Shown: piece by piece, positions 13,436 to 26,092 of the stretch
Layout: every line of letters starts with the position of its first letter
Position numbering within the stretch: the stretch's first letter is position 1
NCBI GenBank assembly: GCA_003254925.1
Contig: QANZ01034490.1
Location: 23,940-87,939, forward strand
DNA length: 64,000 nucleotides
Origin: Chamaecrista fasciculata
Lineage: Eukaryota; Streptophyta; Magnoliopsida; Fabales; Fabaceae
Reading direction: 5' to 3'
Notes under the pieces: model-generated
Database searches by the model: none
Told to the model about the DNA's origin: nothing
What the model saw: only the letters and a program-made list of their open reading frames with translations
Program-made: the position numbers and the translations under genes

Positions 13436-13781
13436 AAAGTACAAGTAATTCTGTTTTTCCATAAAAGAAAAAAGATATTTTGTATTTTTAATTATCAGTA
13501 GGTTTAGATTAGTTGTAGAGTTTGTTACTTTCTATTATTAGAGTTTGTTGTTGTAGCTACATAATCACTTGAATATATACTCTAGCTCATCTTTACATGT
13601 ATATATCTATCTGCATCTGATAATGGCAATATACTCTTCACTTCACCATTGATTCCATAGTCATGTGTACATAATATTTGCAAGTTTGAAGGTTGTGAAA
13701 TCAGCACACGAGTTGATGTGATATGTCCCTTAGTATTTGCTGATGACATTAAAGCAACGATGTCCGTATATAATATAACTA

Positions 13782-13988
<207 letters not shown>

Positions 13989-14295
13989 TTACATAGTATT
14001 GTTATTGGTTAATGATAAATTGATAACTTGTAAGTCCACAATATGCAATAGGGTAAAGCTGGAAAGAAAGAGTGTGTGGTGTATTGAGTTCATTGTGGAG
14101 TACTTTTTAGGTTATATATAATAAACGATTGTTAGATGTTTTATTTTTACAGTGAGATTTATTAAATATTTGATGTTATTAATCTCTAGGCTATAGAATT
14201 TGCAGAGAGTTATTCAGAATAATATATGGACTTATTTGCTAGAACTCCCCAATCTCATCTTCAACAATGAAACCTCTGGCAAAAAAAGAAACTTC

Positions 14296-14348
14296 AACAA
14301 TTAAACCTATTCTTGTGTTTTTTTTTGGTGAAACAATAAAACCTATTC
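14296..14348. repeat. Micro-insertion with poly(A) flanked by 17-bp direct repeats
   Basis: The 17-bp repeats at 14296-14312 and 14332-14348 (AACAATTAAACCTATTC, one mismatch) flank 19 bp made of TTGTG, nine T and GGTGA. Read on the minus strand this is a short sequence ending in poly(A). The arrangement resembles a target-site duplication around an extremely short retroposed tail. Confidence 0.5.
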
Positions 14349-14650
14349 AAAATACTCCTTTAAGGACATACAAGAGGGTCTAACTTGAAAGAAAGAGTGC
14401 CTTTTGAATCAGGACAAGGCAACAAGCAAATTTGTCGAAGTTAAGAAGGACGAGGCAACAAGCAAATTTGTGGAAGCTAAGAAGCCAATTGTCGTGAAAC
14501 ATGGTCTTAATCACATTACATACTTTCATTGATGATGTCTTACTATTTTTAATTAATGAATGTGTGTGGTTCCCTCTTAAGAATAATTTCGCTTACTTAC
14601 AATCTTAAGCAAAAGGACATGGTACATTTTAACCATATGTCATATGATCT

Positions 14651-14763
14651 TTTTTTTTTTTTTATACGAACAACATAAACTAAAGGGGAATAAAGGGATC
14701 TAACCCTAGCATAACAATCGGGATAGGAGCTAGCGCCTTAAAGTGACCATAAAAAACTTCAAG
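14651..14763 (-). mobile_element. SINE-like retroposon with 16-bp target duplication
   Basis: A 113-bp insert flanked by the identical 16-bp repeat ATATGTCATATGATCT (14635-14650 and 14764-14779). Read on the minus strand it ends in about 15 A and contains GGTTAGATCCC, close to a Pol III B box (GGTTCGANNCC). The long target repeat plus poly(A) tail is the signature of LINE-driven retroposition. It is too short for an intact plant SINE, so it is either a small family or 5'-truncated. Confidence 0.8.
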
Positions 14764-15653
14764 ATATGTCATATGATCTAAAAGTCAAAACTTAATTGAA
14801 AAAATCTAACAAATTAAAAGCCCAACAAAAAGCATAGCAATCAAAAACCTCAATGGCTACAGAAAAAAAAAAAAAACACATTACCATTGGCATGACAATT
14901 TGGCACCTAACGAAGTTATTTCATTAATAAATTGCCATCAAATTTTTATCTATAATCAAAACAAAAAATAGAACTATAAATAGGCATGCATCATTCAAAT
15001 ATTTCAATACATATAAAATATTTAATATTTTGTGATTACAAATTTACATCTATCAACCCATAATATTCAACATTATATTTATAAATATTTTTATATTAAA
15101 ATTAAGATTACAATATTCTTATATGTAAAAATTATTTTCACTAGCTAAAAATAAATAAAAAGTAATATTATTTTTAAAACATGATGAGTATTACGAATGT
15201 TCTAACCAATGTCAAATGAAGTTTTTGTCATTTAATAATTCGATTTATGTCAAATGAAGTTGTTGCGATTTAATAATTCTATTTATATTATTACAATGTA
15301 TTTTCTTTATAGAGAAGCTATATAATATTATAGTTTTTAATTTTGACTTAAATTATATTATAATTTTAGATAAAACTTACGTTTTCATTNAAAAATCACA
15401 CTCGCTGTTCTGACGCCCAAACCCTTACCTTTCTTTATCTCTGTTCTTCCGAGTCTTCCATTCTACCCTGCAATTCGCAAACCCTACAACTCTCTATCTC
15501 TCTCTCTTTCTGTCTCTCCTTGAATCCTCTCAGACTCGACGCTACTCATTTGGCACCAACCCGAACTCTATCTCGTTTCCGTCGTTCCATTCAAGTTAAA
15601 TCTTCTTCCCTTCTCGGATCTCTCTCTCCGAATTTCTGCAATCTCCGACTCCG

Positions 15654-18600
15654 ATGGCTGACGGAAAGGTTAATCTTCCTGACGATCTCTTCTCCTCCAA
15701 GGCTCCCGACGGACACTCCTCTCTCAAAGGTGATTTTCTTTGCTGCTTACGTTTTTTCCTCTGTATCAAATCCTATTTATTAGCATCTTCATTGTAATAT
15801 TTTCTTGTTTTAATTTGTTACTTGCCTTTTCTGGATCCGTTGAATCTCAATCTGTGGTGTGTTTGTATGAGTATGGCTCTCGCCTGTCTATTTTTCCGGT
15901 TGACTTTACTTTAGGTTGACGAATGAAGTGTCTCTCGATCTACGCTAGCCGCGTTTGTTTCATATCAGCAAGAGTATAGCTCTTCAGTTGTTTAATATCT
16001 TAGATTGGATCTGAAGCATTATTTCTTTTATGGATTTTATGATTTGTGAGTTGTCCTGATATGTCCGGATGTGAGGTTGCCTATTTCCGTCAAGGTGTGA
16101 AGTTAAATGTTCATCTCCTAATTTGAAGTTTTCTTATTATATCACTCACTGTCTCAGTTGTATTAGGGTGTTATTTCTGTATCTGGGACGGCTTATTGAA
16201 AGGTTGTGTTGCATGCTTTAATTGGTTTAGTTGTTTTATTTTCTTGTCTCTTGCATCTTGTAATCGCAATGGATGGTGAATCTCTTGACATTTTGTTTGT
16301 TAGGTTTACTTTCTTAAGACTGGATCTCATATTTATTTCTTCCAAATTATTCACATTATCTACATTTGGCTTTTTGGTTGGGACAGATGAAGCATCAGGC
16401 GGACATGGTGGTGAGAAAGGAATTGCAGGTCTGCTTGATGATTCTAAAGGTATTTGTTGACTTTTGTTAAAATGTAACTTAAGTATAAAACTAATATTTA
16501 GCTGGGCTTGTTTTGTTACACATATTTGGCGATTGTTGGTTGATAGTTGATTTTTCTTTCAGATCAAGTGTTGTCTGACAACAACATACCCTTATCTCCA
16601 CAGTGGCTTTATTCTAAACCCATTGATGCAAAGGCGTCGACTACCAACACCATGGTGGTATGCAACACCTACTCTCTTGAATTGACATTAATTTTTTTTG
16701 TTTTCATTCTTGTCTCACACAATCTAATTATATGTTGAGCCTCTTTTTGCTACAATTTATTATTCTGGAGATGAAGAGCTTATCTTGGTTCTCTTGCACA
16801 TGCAAGCTTGTGTGGTGCTCTCTATTCTTTGAATAATCTTGTTGGTAGTTCTTTTCTTATTATGTGATGGTACTATCACAATCAAGGGGAAGGGAAGTGT
16901 ATTATGCCCTTGGCTTGGATCTCGAGCTATGGAGCTAACTGCTTTAGTTGACAATATTGTGTAGTTAGTTTCCATATGAGTAGCAGAGCAGTTATCATTT
17001 ACATAATGTTTGATATTTTCCCCCCTCCTTTAGAATGGGTAAGTGAATGAATTATAAACTGGGAGGAGGGAGCTCCTTATATTCCTGACTTCGGTGTATT
17101 GTAAAGGACATTAAATTCTGAGATCAGTGGTTATTATTTGCAGTTTTCTGTGTGTTCATGGTCTACCTGGCTTGTTCTTTCAAATTTGTAGGTTCTCCCA
17201 TACTATAATGGTGTTTTTCTAGACCGAAACCATCTCTTGAAATTTTTATGGATTTATAGTTTGGACTATTAACATGTGATTTAGATGTTCTCAAGTCTCA
17301 ACCACATGATCAACATTTTAGATGCTGTTATGCATTATATTTTTCTATGAGTGGAGATTCTGCCCTTCTGTAATGGAAAAAAAAAGACAATAACGATGAT
17401 TCTCTCTATTCCTTTGAGGAACAAGAGCTAACACTTGAGTTGGCTGGCCATGTTCATAACCATTCACAAGGTTTATGTATTTCAATATAATAATATTTTT
17501 AGATTTAATTATTTTTCAAATTTGAAGTGGAGTGATTCCTGTTGCAGTACATAGGAATGTCAACGAGGCTTTTTAATATGCCTCATTTATTCCTTTATTT
17601 TAATTTATTGTTTTGTCTTTCCACACCATGGGAAATTGATAGGAGACTTATCTGCTGGGTTCTTTGATCACAGGGAAACCCAACTGATCCCATACTGAAA
17701 GATAGTTGGCGTTTGGATGGGTCACAGGACAAAAAAGATTGGAGGAGAACTGCCCCTGATGTTGACATCAGCCGCCGTTGGCGCGAAGAGGAGAGGGAAA
17801 CAAACTTACTTGGGAGAAGGGATCGCAGGAAAGAAGATCGTCGTTTGGAAAATACTGCAACCGCAGAGAACAGAGCCTTGTCTAATGACCGTTGGCATGA
17901 TGGCCGTGGTTCTGGCCATGATTCTCGGAGAGAGACCAAATGGTCTTCTAGATGGGGGCCTGACGATAAAGAGAAGGATTCTCGAAGTGACAAAAAGAAT
18001 GAAGTTGAGAAGGAAGATGCTCATGTTGAGAAACAATCTTCCACTGTTAGTAACCGTGCTGGTTCTGAGCGTGACACAGAGTCTCGTGATAAATGGCGGC
18101 CACGTCATCGGATGGAAGCTCAAGCAGGTGCCATGGCCACATATCGTGCTGCTCCTGGATTTGGGCTTGAGAAAGGACGGACAGAGGGCTCCGTGGTCCG
18201 TTTTTCTCCTGGACGAGGAAGGGCCAATATTAATGGAAACCTACAAATTGGAAGACCAATCTTGGGCTCTGGTGTTGGGTCTGCACTCATGGATAAGAAT
18301 AAAATCATACTAGGGAAGTCCAACCTTAGTGCAAATTTATATTCCTATCCTAGGGGTAAGCTTCTAGACATATATCGGAAACAAAAGGTTGATCTTACTA
18401 TTGATGTTATGCCTACTGGCATGGAGGACACACCACCAGTGACTCAGCTTGGCTCTGTAGAACCACTAGCTTTTGTTGCTCCTGCTTCTGAGGAAGAGGT
18501 ATGCATAATAGCATGCTTTACTCAGTTCTGAATATTGAAGAGTTGGATAAGTGTTTGCCATGTGTTTTTGACATTTATGTGTACTTGAACAGCTGATTGA

Positions 18601-21600
18601 AGAGTCATTGCCACATTTTCCATTTTGATTCTTAAGTTCTGTATAATGATTGCAGGCTGTCCTTAAAGATATATGGAAGGGGAAAATTAGTAGCAGTGAA
18701 GTCTCAGGCCACTCATTTAGAGTTAAGGATGTGGGGTCAAACAATGATATCTCAGGTGACAAAATTTGCCTGTATTTCTGATAATCTGGTGAATTAATTA
18801 ATTTAAAACTTTCTGATCAAGGTCTCTCTGTTCTTCAGGTTCTGATGAAACTGTAAATGAAGGAAAACTCACCACCTCAGTTGGCATAGAAGGAAAGATG
18901 ACTTCCGGACTTAATGTCTTCAGTGGTTCTGATGAAGATTTTATTGGTGGACCCTCAAATGCAGGTGGTTCATTAAGAAATATAGTTGATGGTGAGGAAA
19001 TAATATTATCAGTCTCATTGCTTTAGTCTTAAGAAAGTAATACCTTTCCATTTCTCTACATAGTTGTGGTTGTTTACACATAGCTGTGCCCTTTCAGAAA
19101 TTGTGACTTTTAAAGAAGGCAAGCTGAGGAATTTGTCGACAATTGATGTACACGAGAGAGAGGAGAGCTCTATCTGCAGTGTTGGGGAGGTTAGTGGCCC
19201 CAGTAAAGTTAATACTGAATCTGGAACTTGTGACAGCCAGCAGGGACCAGTTTCTGCCCTTCAGATGCATGCTAATCAGGACATAATCGGGTCAACTGCT
19301 GCTTTAGATATCAGTAGTAACCTCCCTAATGATTCCCGCTCACTTTTTGAGTTTTCACGTCTGCAGCAAACTGCAAGCATTACTGAAGAAGATATAAAAA
19401 CTAAAGAGACACTTCCCTCTGAGAGTGTTATTCCCCTGGAGGAGTTGAGTTTATGCTATCTTGATCCTCAAGGGGTAATTCAAGGACCTTTTCTTGGGAT
19501 TGACATCATTTTATGGTTTGAACAAGGCTTTTTTGGGGCAGATTTACCAGTTCGCTTGGCAGATGCCCCTGAGGGATCCCCCTTTCAAGAACTCGGTGAT
19601 GTTATGCCTCATCTTAAAGTAAATTCCAGATCTGCTTCTGGAAATAACCTAATTTCTCAATCAGAAGCATCTGACATTACTGGAAGGAACCTTAAAGTAA
19701 ATGCACATGCTCCTGACTATGATGCATCCGCCATTATAGGTGATCAGTCTTGGGTTTCATCCCAATCTGATGCTACGTTGAATGTTGGAATTCATTCCCA
19801 AATACCTAATCAAAGTTATCGCTCTGAAACCAAGTTCTCTGATGATCAGTACTTCAAAGACTTTGTTGAGCAAGATGATGGTAGGTATTTTTTTCTCATT
19901 TTTCCATTGCTAGAGTCATTAATTAACATGTCTATCATCAATATAAGTTTTAGTGTTTGTTTTTTATGCATTAGTTTCTTATTCTTTATTCATATTTATG
20001 TTTCTTTGCAGATATTTCCTTATCAAAATTGGCTGGAAGCAGCAATAATAGCTCTTTGGGGAGGCCTGCTGATGTCCACTCTTCATATCCCCATCCTACT
20101 GGCAAAATGGTTGCAACTGAAGTTTCTGGTAGTGACACGCAAAATGAGGCTGATAAATTGCATCCCTTTGGTCTATTGATGTCCGAGCTCAGAGACAGCT
20201 CTCATTTGAGGCGTGCACAATCATCCAATATATCTTCAAGATTGGGTGATGCGGGTCATCCTCTGGATCCATTATTTGATAGAGATGCCCCTTTTGCCGA
20301 TCAAAATTCTCTTGGTGGCATGGTTGGCCAGCCTTCCTATAGGGAGATGTGGTCTGATGATTATGGGATAAATCGGCAGTTTAATCCTAATCCACGTGTA
20401 GGATCATTAGAGGATCACTACTTGTCGCACGTTGGACCAAAATTAAATAATTTTGATGTGGCAGAGCATCTCATGTTGCAGAAGCTGCAGAAGGATATAC
20501 TTCAACAGCAAACTAGTCTACCTTCTCACTTTCCTGCTCATCATACTGGGCCAGAATTGGATAGATTTCCAGGTCTTCCTCTTTCTCAAAGTCGGAATAC
20601 CAACATCCAGCAGATGATCCAGAATTCAGGTTCAGATTTGGAACACCTTCTGGAGCTTCAGCTTCAACAGCAACGGCAGCTTGAGCTCCAACAACAGCAT
20701 GAGATGCACCAACAACAGCTTCTCCAACAGATGAAATTGCAGCAACAGCAACAATCTCAAGTCCAGCAGTTACATCTTGAACAATTGATGCATCAGCAGA
20801 TGTCTGACCCTAATTTTGGGCAGTCAAAACTAGATCTTACCAGAGATTATCTATTTGATCAGGCTCAATTGAGGAGGCAAGTTCTGCATGACTTGCAGAA
20901 GAATTCCCATGGCGTAAGGCACCTTGATCCATCAATGGAACAGATTATCCAAGCAAATATTGGCCTCAATGCTGTCCAAGGAAGGCAAGCTGACCTGTCG
21001 GATCTCTTGTTCCAGGCAAGGCATGGCAATGTCCTGCCATCTGAGCAACAGCTTCATTTTCAGCAAGAACAGTTGCAAGCACAGCAGCAGCTGTCAATGG
21101 CATTGAGACAACAACTAGGGTTGGAGGGGGAGCAGCAATTTGGGAGGTCTTGGCCAATTAATGAAACTGGACAGATATTAAGAAATTCTTCAACTCATCA
21201 ACTTAATCATTCAGCAGGATTTAATTCTTCAGATATGCACAAACCGCAGCACAGACTCTTGCCACAAGAGGAGCAATTAAACTATCTGAGCAGAAATCTT
21301 GCTGAGCAGAACCATAGAGGGTTCTATGAGCCTAGTTCTTTAATGTTTGAGAGGTCTCCTTCTGTTTCTGCTGGTGTCCCTGCGATGAATTTTGATGGTG
21401 TAAACAATTCTCTTCAAGGAAGGGACCTACACGACCGGCTTCACTATATTCATCCCAGTGATCAATTTAGTTCTTTATCTTCTCACCACCCACAAGCATC
21501 TGATGAACTCTTTGCTCATCAACCTGATGCATTCAAGAATCCCCTTTCAGGCAACTATGGCCATCTGGAAAATAGCTGGACTGATCCACGGGTCAAGCTA

Positions 21601-23453
21601 CAACATCTTGAAGCTGGGAGACAGAGAAGAGAGTTAGGGAGTACTGGCACATCAGCTGATTTAAACATGTCTGCATCCACTGGTGTTCATGAAGAGAGTT
21701 CGAAAAGAGGTTTAATGGACCTTCTTCATCAAAAGCTGGGTCTTCAATCTGCTCAGCCATCAAATGTTGATCAGTGGCATCCTCTTTCATCAAGAAGTCA
21801 GGACAAGTCTTGGCAAGTTCCTGATTCTAATTCATTAAAGTATCCATTTGATCTTTCACAAGATCAGCAAATCCATCTGAATGATCCATTTGAAGAAAGG
21901 CCTCAAAGTGCCAATTCCTCAACCCAAATGCAAGATCCTCTTATCATGCATATGACTGACAATTTAAGAAACAATGAAAGAATGCCTATTCGATCTAGAT
22001 CTGGATCATTAGTGGAAGAGCAATCTTTCTTATCTGCTAATAAAGATACCTTACATCCCAGTTACAGAAATCCACTTTTGATTGGTAAATCAGCTATGGA
22101 AAAAGATTTATTTGAGTTGGAAGCAAATAAGGGGCAGAGGCATGAGCTTATAGGCACAATGAAATCATCACTTTCTGGGATCTCAGGCTCATTAGAGCAT
22201 GTAGAAAGCACCATGAATCCCATGGAATTGCCAGCTACTGCCCATAGCAAACATAATTCACTGAGTGCAGGTAATACTCACATACTGCAAGCTTCTGTAC
22301 ATGGTATAAATTGAACCTGTAATTATTGAGCTTGAAACTCTGTAGGCAGCGATGGGGCCCCATACAGTAGTGAGATTGGTTTGAATAATTTGCATGGAGA
22401 TGAGATCCCCAACGACAGGTAATATTTATTTATTTTTCCATGTTTTACATCCCAACTAAACCTAATCTGGGTTAATCCAAGCCTATACTGTTTTATTACT
22501 TTGTTTTGCGCAAATTACTCACTGCTTTACAGCAATTGGCTTTCTATTAGTTCATAGTTGATGCAGCTTGCAGATATACCATCCAAAACTTGACTGTTTT
22601 ATTACCTTTTATTGTGCACCTTCCTCACTGTTACAGCATTTTGCTTTCATGTAGTCCATAATACAGTTTGCAGATATACCATTTCATCTCATGATTTTCT
22701 TCATGCTGATTGATGAGTGTAACTGACCACTGACCTTGGGATGTAGCTAACGCTTATATAGGGATCTGTGTATTATGAATGTATAAATACAAGCATGAAT
22801 TGGTTTAAGAAGCCAGTTAACAGTACAGTACCTACCAATGGCTAGTTTCCTTTTATGACAAACTCGATTGTGTCTTAATTGACAGGATGCCTCCTCCGAT
22901 GAAAGTTCTCGATAATTCTTTCCAAAAGCGACCTCCTGTGTCTCGGGTTTTATCTTCTCCCGATGTGCAATCGGACAAACCATCCTTACCTCATGCCAGT
23001 CATAACAATTTTATGAATCTTGCTTCCAGCGATGGTATGTATGGTACTGTTTTACTACTTGGTTTATCTATTTTCTGATACAATATTTGTTGAAGTAAGA
23101 TGAGTTCTATGATAGGGAGACGAGACCCATCTGGAAATTCATCAATCAGCAACATGGCGGATGCTCAAACTTCTGGGAAAAAGGAGGTGCGGTTTAGGAG
23201 GACTTCCTCCTGTAGTGATGGTTCAGTGTCTGAGACATCCTTTATAGACATGCTTAAAAAGCCTGTCCTTCCTGAAGTAGATGCAGCTAGTGGAGCTTTG
23301 CCTCCACCTGATTCATCTGATGGTGGAGCACAAGCTGGGCGGAGTGGCAAAAAGAAAGGTAAGAAAGGAAAGCAGATCGATCCTTCTCTTCTTGGTTTCA
23401 AGGTCTCTAGTAACCGGATCATGATGGGTGAGATTCAACGCCCAGAAGATTGA
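15654..23453 (+). CDS. EXA1: GYF-domain translational repressor of the EXA1/PSIG1 family
   Basis: Eleven exons: 15654-15729, 16387-16449, 16563-16657, 17674-18498, 18656-18755, 18839-18991, 19098-19880, 20012-22270, 22346-22418, 22886-23034, 23116-23453. They join in frame to 1637 residues, similar to the roughly 1700 of Arabidopsis EXA1. Visible parts are: a charged R/D/E-rich segment (about 90-200); an eIF4E-binding motif YxxxxL-phi as YPRGKLL (about 303-309); a GYF domain (about 552-611) with QGPF and WFEQGFFG; a Q-rich segment (about 908-962); and a lysine-rich, conserved C-terminus ending GEIQRPED. EXA1-type proteins act in the cytoplasm on eIF4E-family caps to repress translation, including that of immune receptors, and support potexvirus infection in Arabidopsis. 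Family membership is secure; which of the Arabidopsis GYF paralogues is the true orthologue is inferred. The usual Trp at the start of the GYF domain is not present (LCYLDPQG). Confidence 0.92.
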
Positions 23454-24020
23454 TATAGTTTCTTGTGTAGATTAGCTGTAAAATTTTTTAAATTGTTGTA
23501 ATCTTCTTTTCTTATATCTGGGGAAGGTAAGGGGGTTAGATACTGTACAGTTTGCAGTGCTTAGCTATGATTATAGATACGTCTACTTTCTGTTACAATA
23601 GGAGCAATAGATTCGTTATTGAAAACCCCGTTCGGCTTTGACCAAGTGTGTACAGTCATTGTTGAGTGTATATACGAGGGAGTGATGTTTTTTTCTCCTC
23701 TCTGACCACCGGCAATACTTTCTCTAGTTATGACACAAGACTCAACAATTTTTGAGAGATTGAGGCATAGAAAGAATTACAATTACCTTTGTTCTTTTTT
23801 ACTCCCCTGCTCATTTCGACACAACACTTTAGATATCTTCAGATCTGTATACACTTAAACTATTAGGTGAACTTCGATTGGTTAATTTGGTGTTGGTAAC
23901 GATTGGGAAATTCGATCAGTCCAAAAAAATTACATTAATATATACATTGCTACGACTTAGGCTGTAAAAGAAAAATGCAATCACAAGTCATCAAAATTGT
24001 CTCACTTTCATTTCATCGTA
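23454..24020. other. 3' flank of the GYF-domain gene
   Basis: This covers the likely 3' untranslated region and downstream DNA. The sequence is AT-rich with no second open frame of note. It ends at the micro-insertion and retrotransposon listed next. Confidence 0.5.
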
Positions 24021-24090
24021 AACACTAGATTATTTGTTAATTGTTTTTTTTTAATGAAATTTTATTAAATACTAGATTATTTATTAATTG
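24021..24090. repeat. Micro-insertion with poly(A) flanked by 23-bp direct repeats
   Basis: Two 23-bp repeats (24021-24043 and 24068-24090, two mismatches, core ACTAGATTATTT) flank 24 bp made of nine T followed by AATGAAATTTTATTA. On the minus strand this is a short piece ending in poly(A). The LTR element next door begins directly after the right repeat; its GTTTG target duplication starts at 24090. Confidence 0.5.
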
Positions 24091-24094
24091 TTTG

Positions 24095-24698
24095 TGATAC
24101 ATCACTATTTGGGCGTACGCCTAAACGACTCTCGAACCGGGCCTCTTCTCCCCTCCACACCTTGCAAGGTGCACTCGAGCCAATCAGGTGCCCTATGCAC
24201 AGTTAGGGGCGGCCGTGATCCATCCAGGGTCATGGCGCGCGCCTCCATAATAACATGCAGTCACCCACGACTGCCTTATCCCGCAAACTTCGCTGAGGGA
24301 GATTGTGGGTCACGACCTTAGTCACACCCACGTTCTCCAATCTCATGGTGCCCGCCATGCGAGACGACACGCAATCACCACGATTGCCTTGCTCCGCAAA
24401 TCTCGGTCTCCACCATCTCTGTTGGTGGAGATCGTGTCTGGCTACGTGGTCCGCCCCGTGCGCTGACCACCTCTCTCCCCCTGCTCTATAAATAGAGCTC
24501 AACTCAGCAGTTTAAGGTGAGCTACTCTTTACATCTCAGAATTCTCTTACTCTCACATCTCTCTCTTACTAACTTGAGCGTCGGAGTACTCTTCGCAGGG
24601 CCCCCCTGTGAAGCTCTTGCAGGTTCTTGTTCGATCCTTGGCTCTAGCAGCCCACATCCGGTGAACTAGGTAAGTGCTACCCATTTTCTAGTTTATCA
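24095..24698 (+). repeat. 5' LTR of the gag-only retrotransposon
   Basis: Starts TGATACATCACT and ends TTTATCA. Its U3 part holds an imperfect internal direct repeat with a 114-bp offset (about 24257-24294 and 24371-24406) and a short hairpin TCTCCACC...TGGTGGAGA. Six of its ten differences from the 3' LTR have T here and C there, four of them in CG context. Confidence 0.93.
24487..24494 (+). promoter_or_regulatory. TATA box in the 5' LTR
   Basis: TATAAATA sits in CTCTATAAATAGAGC and fits a plant TATA box. It predicts transcript start about 30 bp further, near 24520. The same sequence occurs in the 3' LTR at 27921-27928. Confidence 0.65.
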
Positions 24699-24699
24699 T

Positions 24700-24717
24700 T
24701 GGCACCGTCTGTGGGGA
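24700..24717 (+). other. Retrotransposon primer-binding site
   Basis: TGGCACCGTCTGTGGGGA starts one base after the 5' LTR. It begins with TGG, the complement of a tRNA CCA end, and resembles the tRNA-Asp-type site common in plant Ty3/gypsy elements, with mismatches. The tRNA assignment is tentative. Confidence 0.7.
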
Positions 24718-24833
24718 GCCCTCCTCCTCACCTGCTGAACTCTACGAGCTCTCACGCTCGCCTTTTATCGCTTTTTTACAAAAGCTAACTCACCAACGTT
24801 TACCTCGTTAAACTAGGTGATTCTCACTTTGCT

Positions 24834-25838
24834 ATGGCTCACGACGACTCCCTTCGCGATCTCCTTTTGGATGACCCCTCTGATTCCCAAGAGCACGCCC
24901 CTGGCTCTCAAGAGGACCAAGAACAGGAGGAACATCGGGAAGAGGGAGAACCCTCTCGAGTAGCGCCACCTGCGACTGGGACGGGCGCCACGGGCCAAAC
25001 TTTCCAGGCTATGGACATCATGTCCATCTTTAGTGGAATGATGAAGGAGCAGACGGAATCTCTTCGTCGCGAATTCCAAAGCCTCTCTGTCCTCAGCACA
25101 CCTCAGGGGTCGAATCTCGGCCGCCGCAACACAACGGCCGGTTCGGCCCAGGGCAACGCGCCCGCCGCCGGGTTTGAGGACGAGCCAGGTACCTTTATTC
25201 CCCAGAAGGGACCTTTCGCCTTGTCCATCCAACGTGACATTGTACCACAGGGCTTCAAGATGCCCGTCAAAATGGCGCCCTACGAACCAGCTGCAGATCC
25301 ACATTTGCACCTGAAGGCTTTCCACGCGAATGTCCAGTTGGCGCCCCTCACAGAGGGAAAGAAATGCAAACTCTTTCCCACCACACTCGGTCCAGAAGGA
25401 CTCCACTGGTACGCCCGCCTGCCGGACTACTCTATCCACAACTTTGACGAGCTGGAGGCCGCCTTTCTCAAGCGCTTCGCCACCAGCATTGTCTACAAGA
25501 AACCGTCAACTGTCATGGCGGACCTCATCCAGGGCTCCAGCGAGAGCCTCAGGGACTTCCTCAAGCGTTTCTCCGAGCGCTGTCATGAAGTGGAAGACCT
25601 AGAAGACAGCGTGGCCATCCACGTCTTCAAATAGGGCCTGCGCCCGGGAAACGTTTCCAACGAGTTGGCGCTCGCCAACCCGAAGACCTTGGACGCGCTA
25701 CTGAAGGAAGTCCGCGATTTCATACTTTAGGAGGACAACCAGCTCGCCTCCGAGAGTCGTTTCAGCAAGCTCAAAGATATAACTGACCTACGTGATGAGG
25801 TAGACCACACTAGTGGTTGGCACCTCTTAGATCTGTAG
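24834..25838 (+). pseudogene. Interrupted gag gene of the LTR retrotransposon
   Basis: The frame opens at ATG 24834 and runs 266 codons to a TAG at 25632-25634. It continues in the same frame, with similar protein character, past a second TAG (about 25728) to a final TAG at 25836-25838. Residues of about 135-260 resemble the plant retrotransposon gag domain: FKMPVKMAPYEP, then AFPTTL-like LFPTTLGPEGLHWYARLP, then SLRDFLKRF and the expected GLRPG just after the first stop. The N-terminal 100 residues are acidic and low in complexity. No zinc knuckle or pol follows. Both internal stops could have come from CAG by C-to-T change, which suits methylated DNA. The 266-residue product may still be made. 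Confidence 0.8.
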
Positions 25839-26092
25839 CTAACTCTAAATGGGTGAAACAGCCGCCCGACCTTAAGATTAGTTGCAATCTTTTCTTTTCA
25901 CGTCTATTATGTTCTTTTGTGCTAGCTCCCTTCCCCTAAAATGCTTAAGGCCCCCCTTTTGTCATTTCTATGTATGCTCCGACCTACTCAAGGCGGACGC
26001 CTTATTATACCAATGAAATCATTTATTTAATGAAGTCATTTTCCATTACAAGATCTCTTTACTTACACGCATCTTGTCTCACGTCTTAGGTC

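Noticed and set aside
17060..17085. GGAGGAGGGAGCTCCTT, loosely like miR159/miR319
   Set aside because: Several mismatches to the mature sequence, and I found no matching hairpin arm in the intron.
17717..18313. 198-codon frame overlapping exon 4 of the GYF gene, and 17595-18123 frames on the other strand
   Set aside because: They are other-frame shadows of a highly charged exon. The exon frame joins its neighbours in phase and matches the GYF family.
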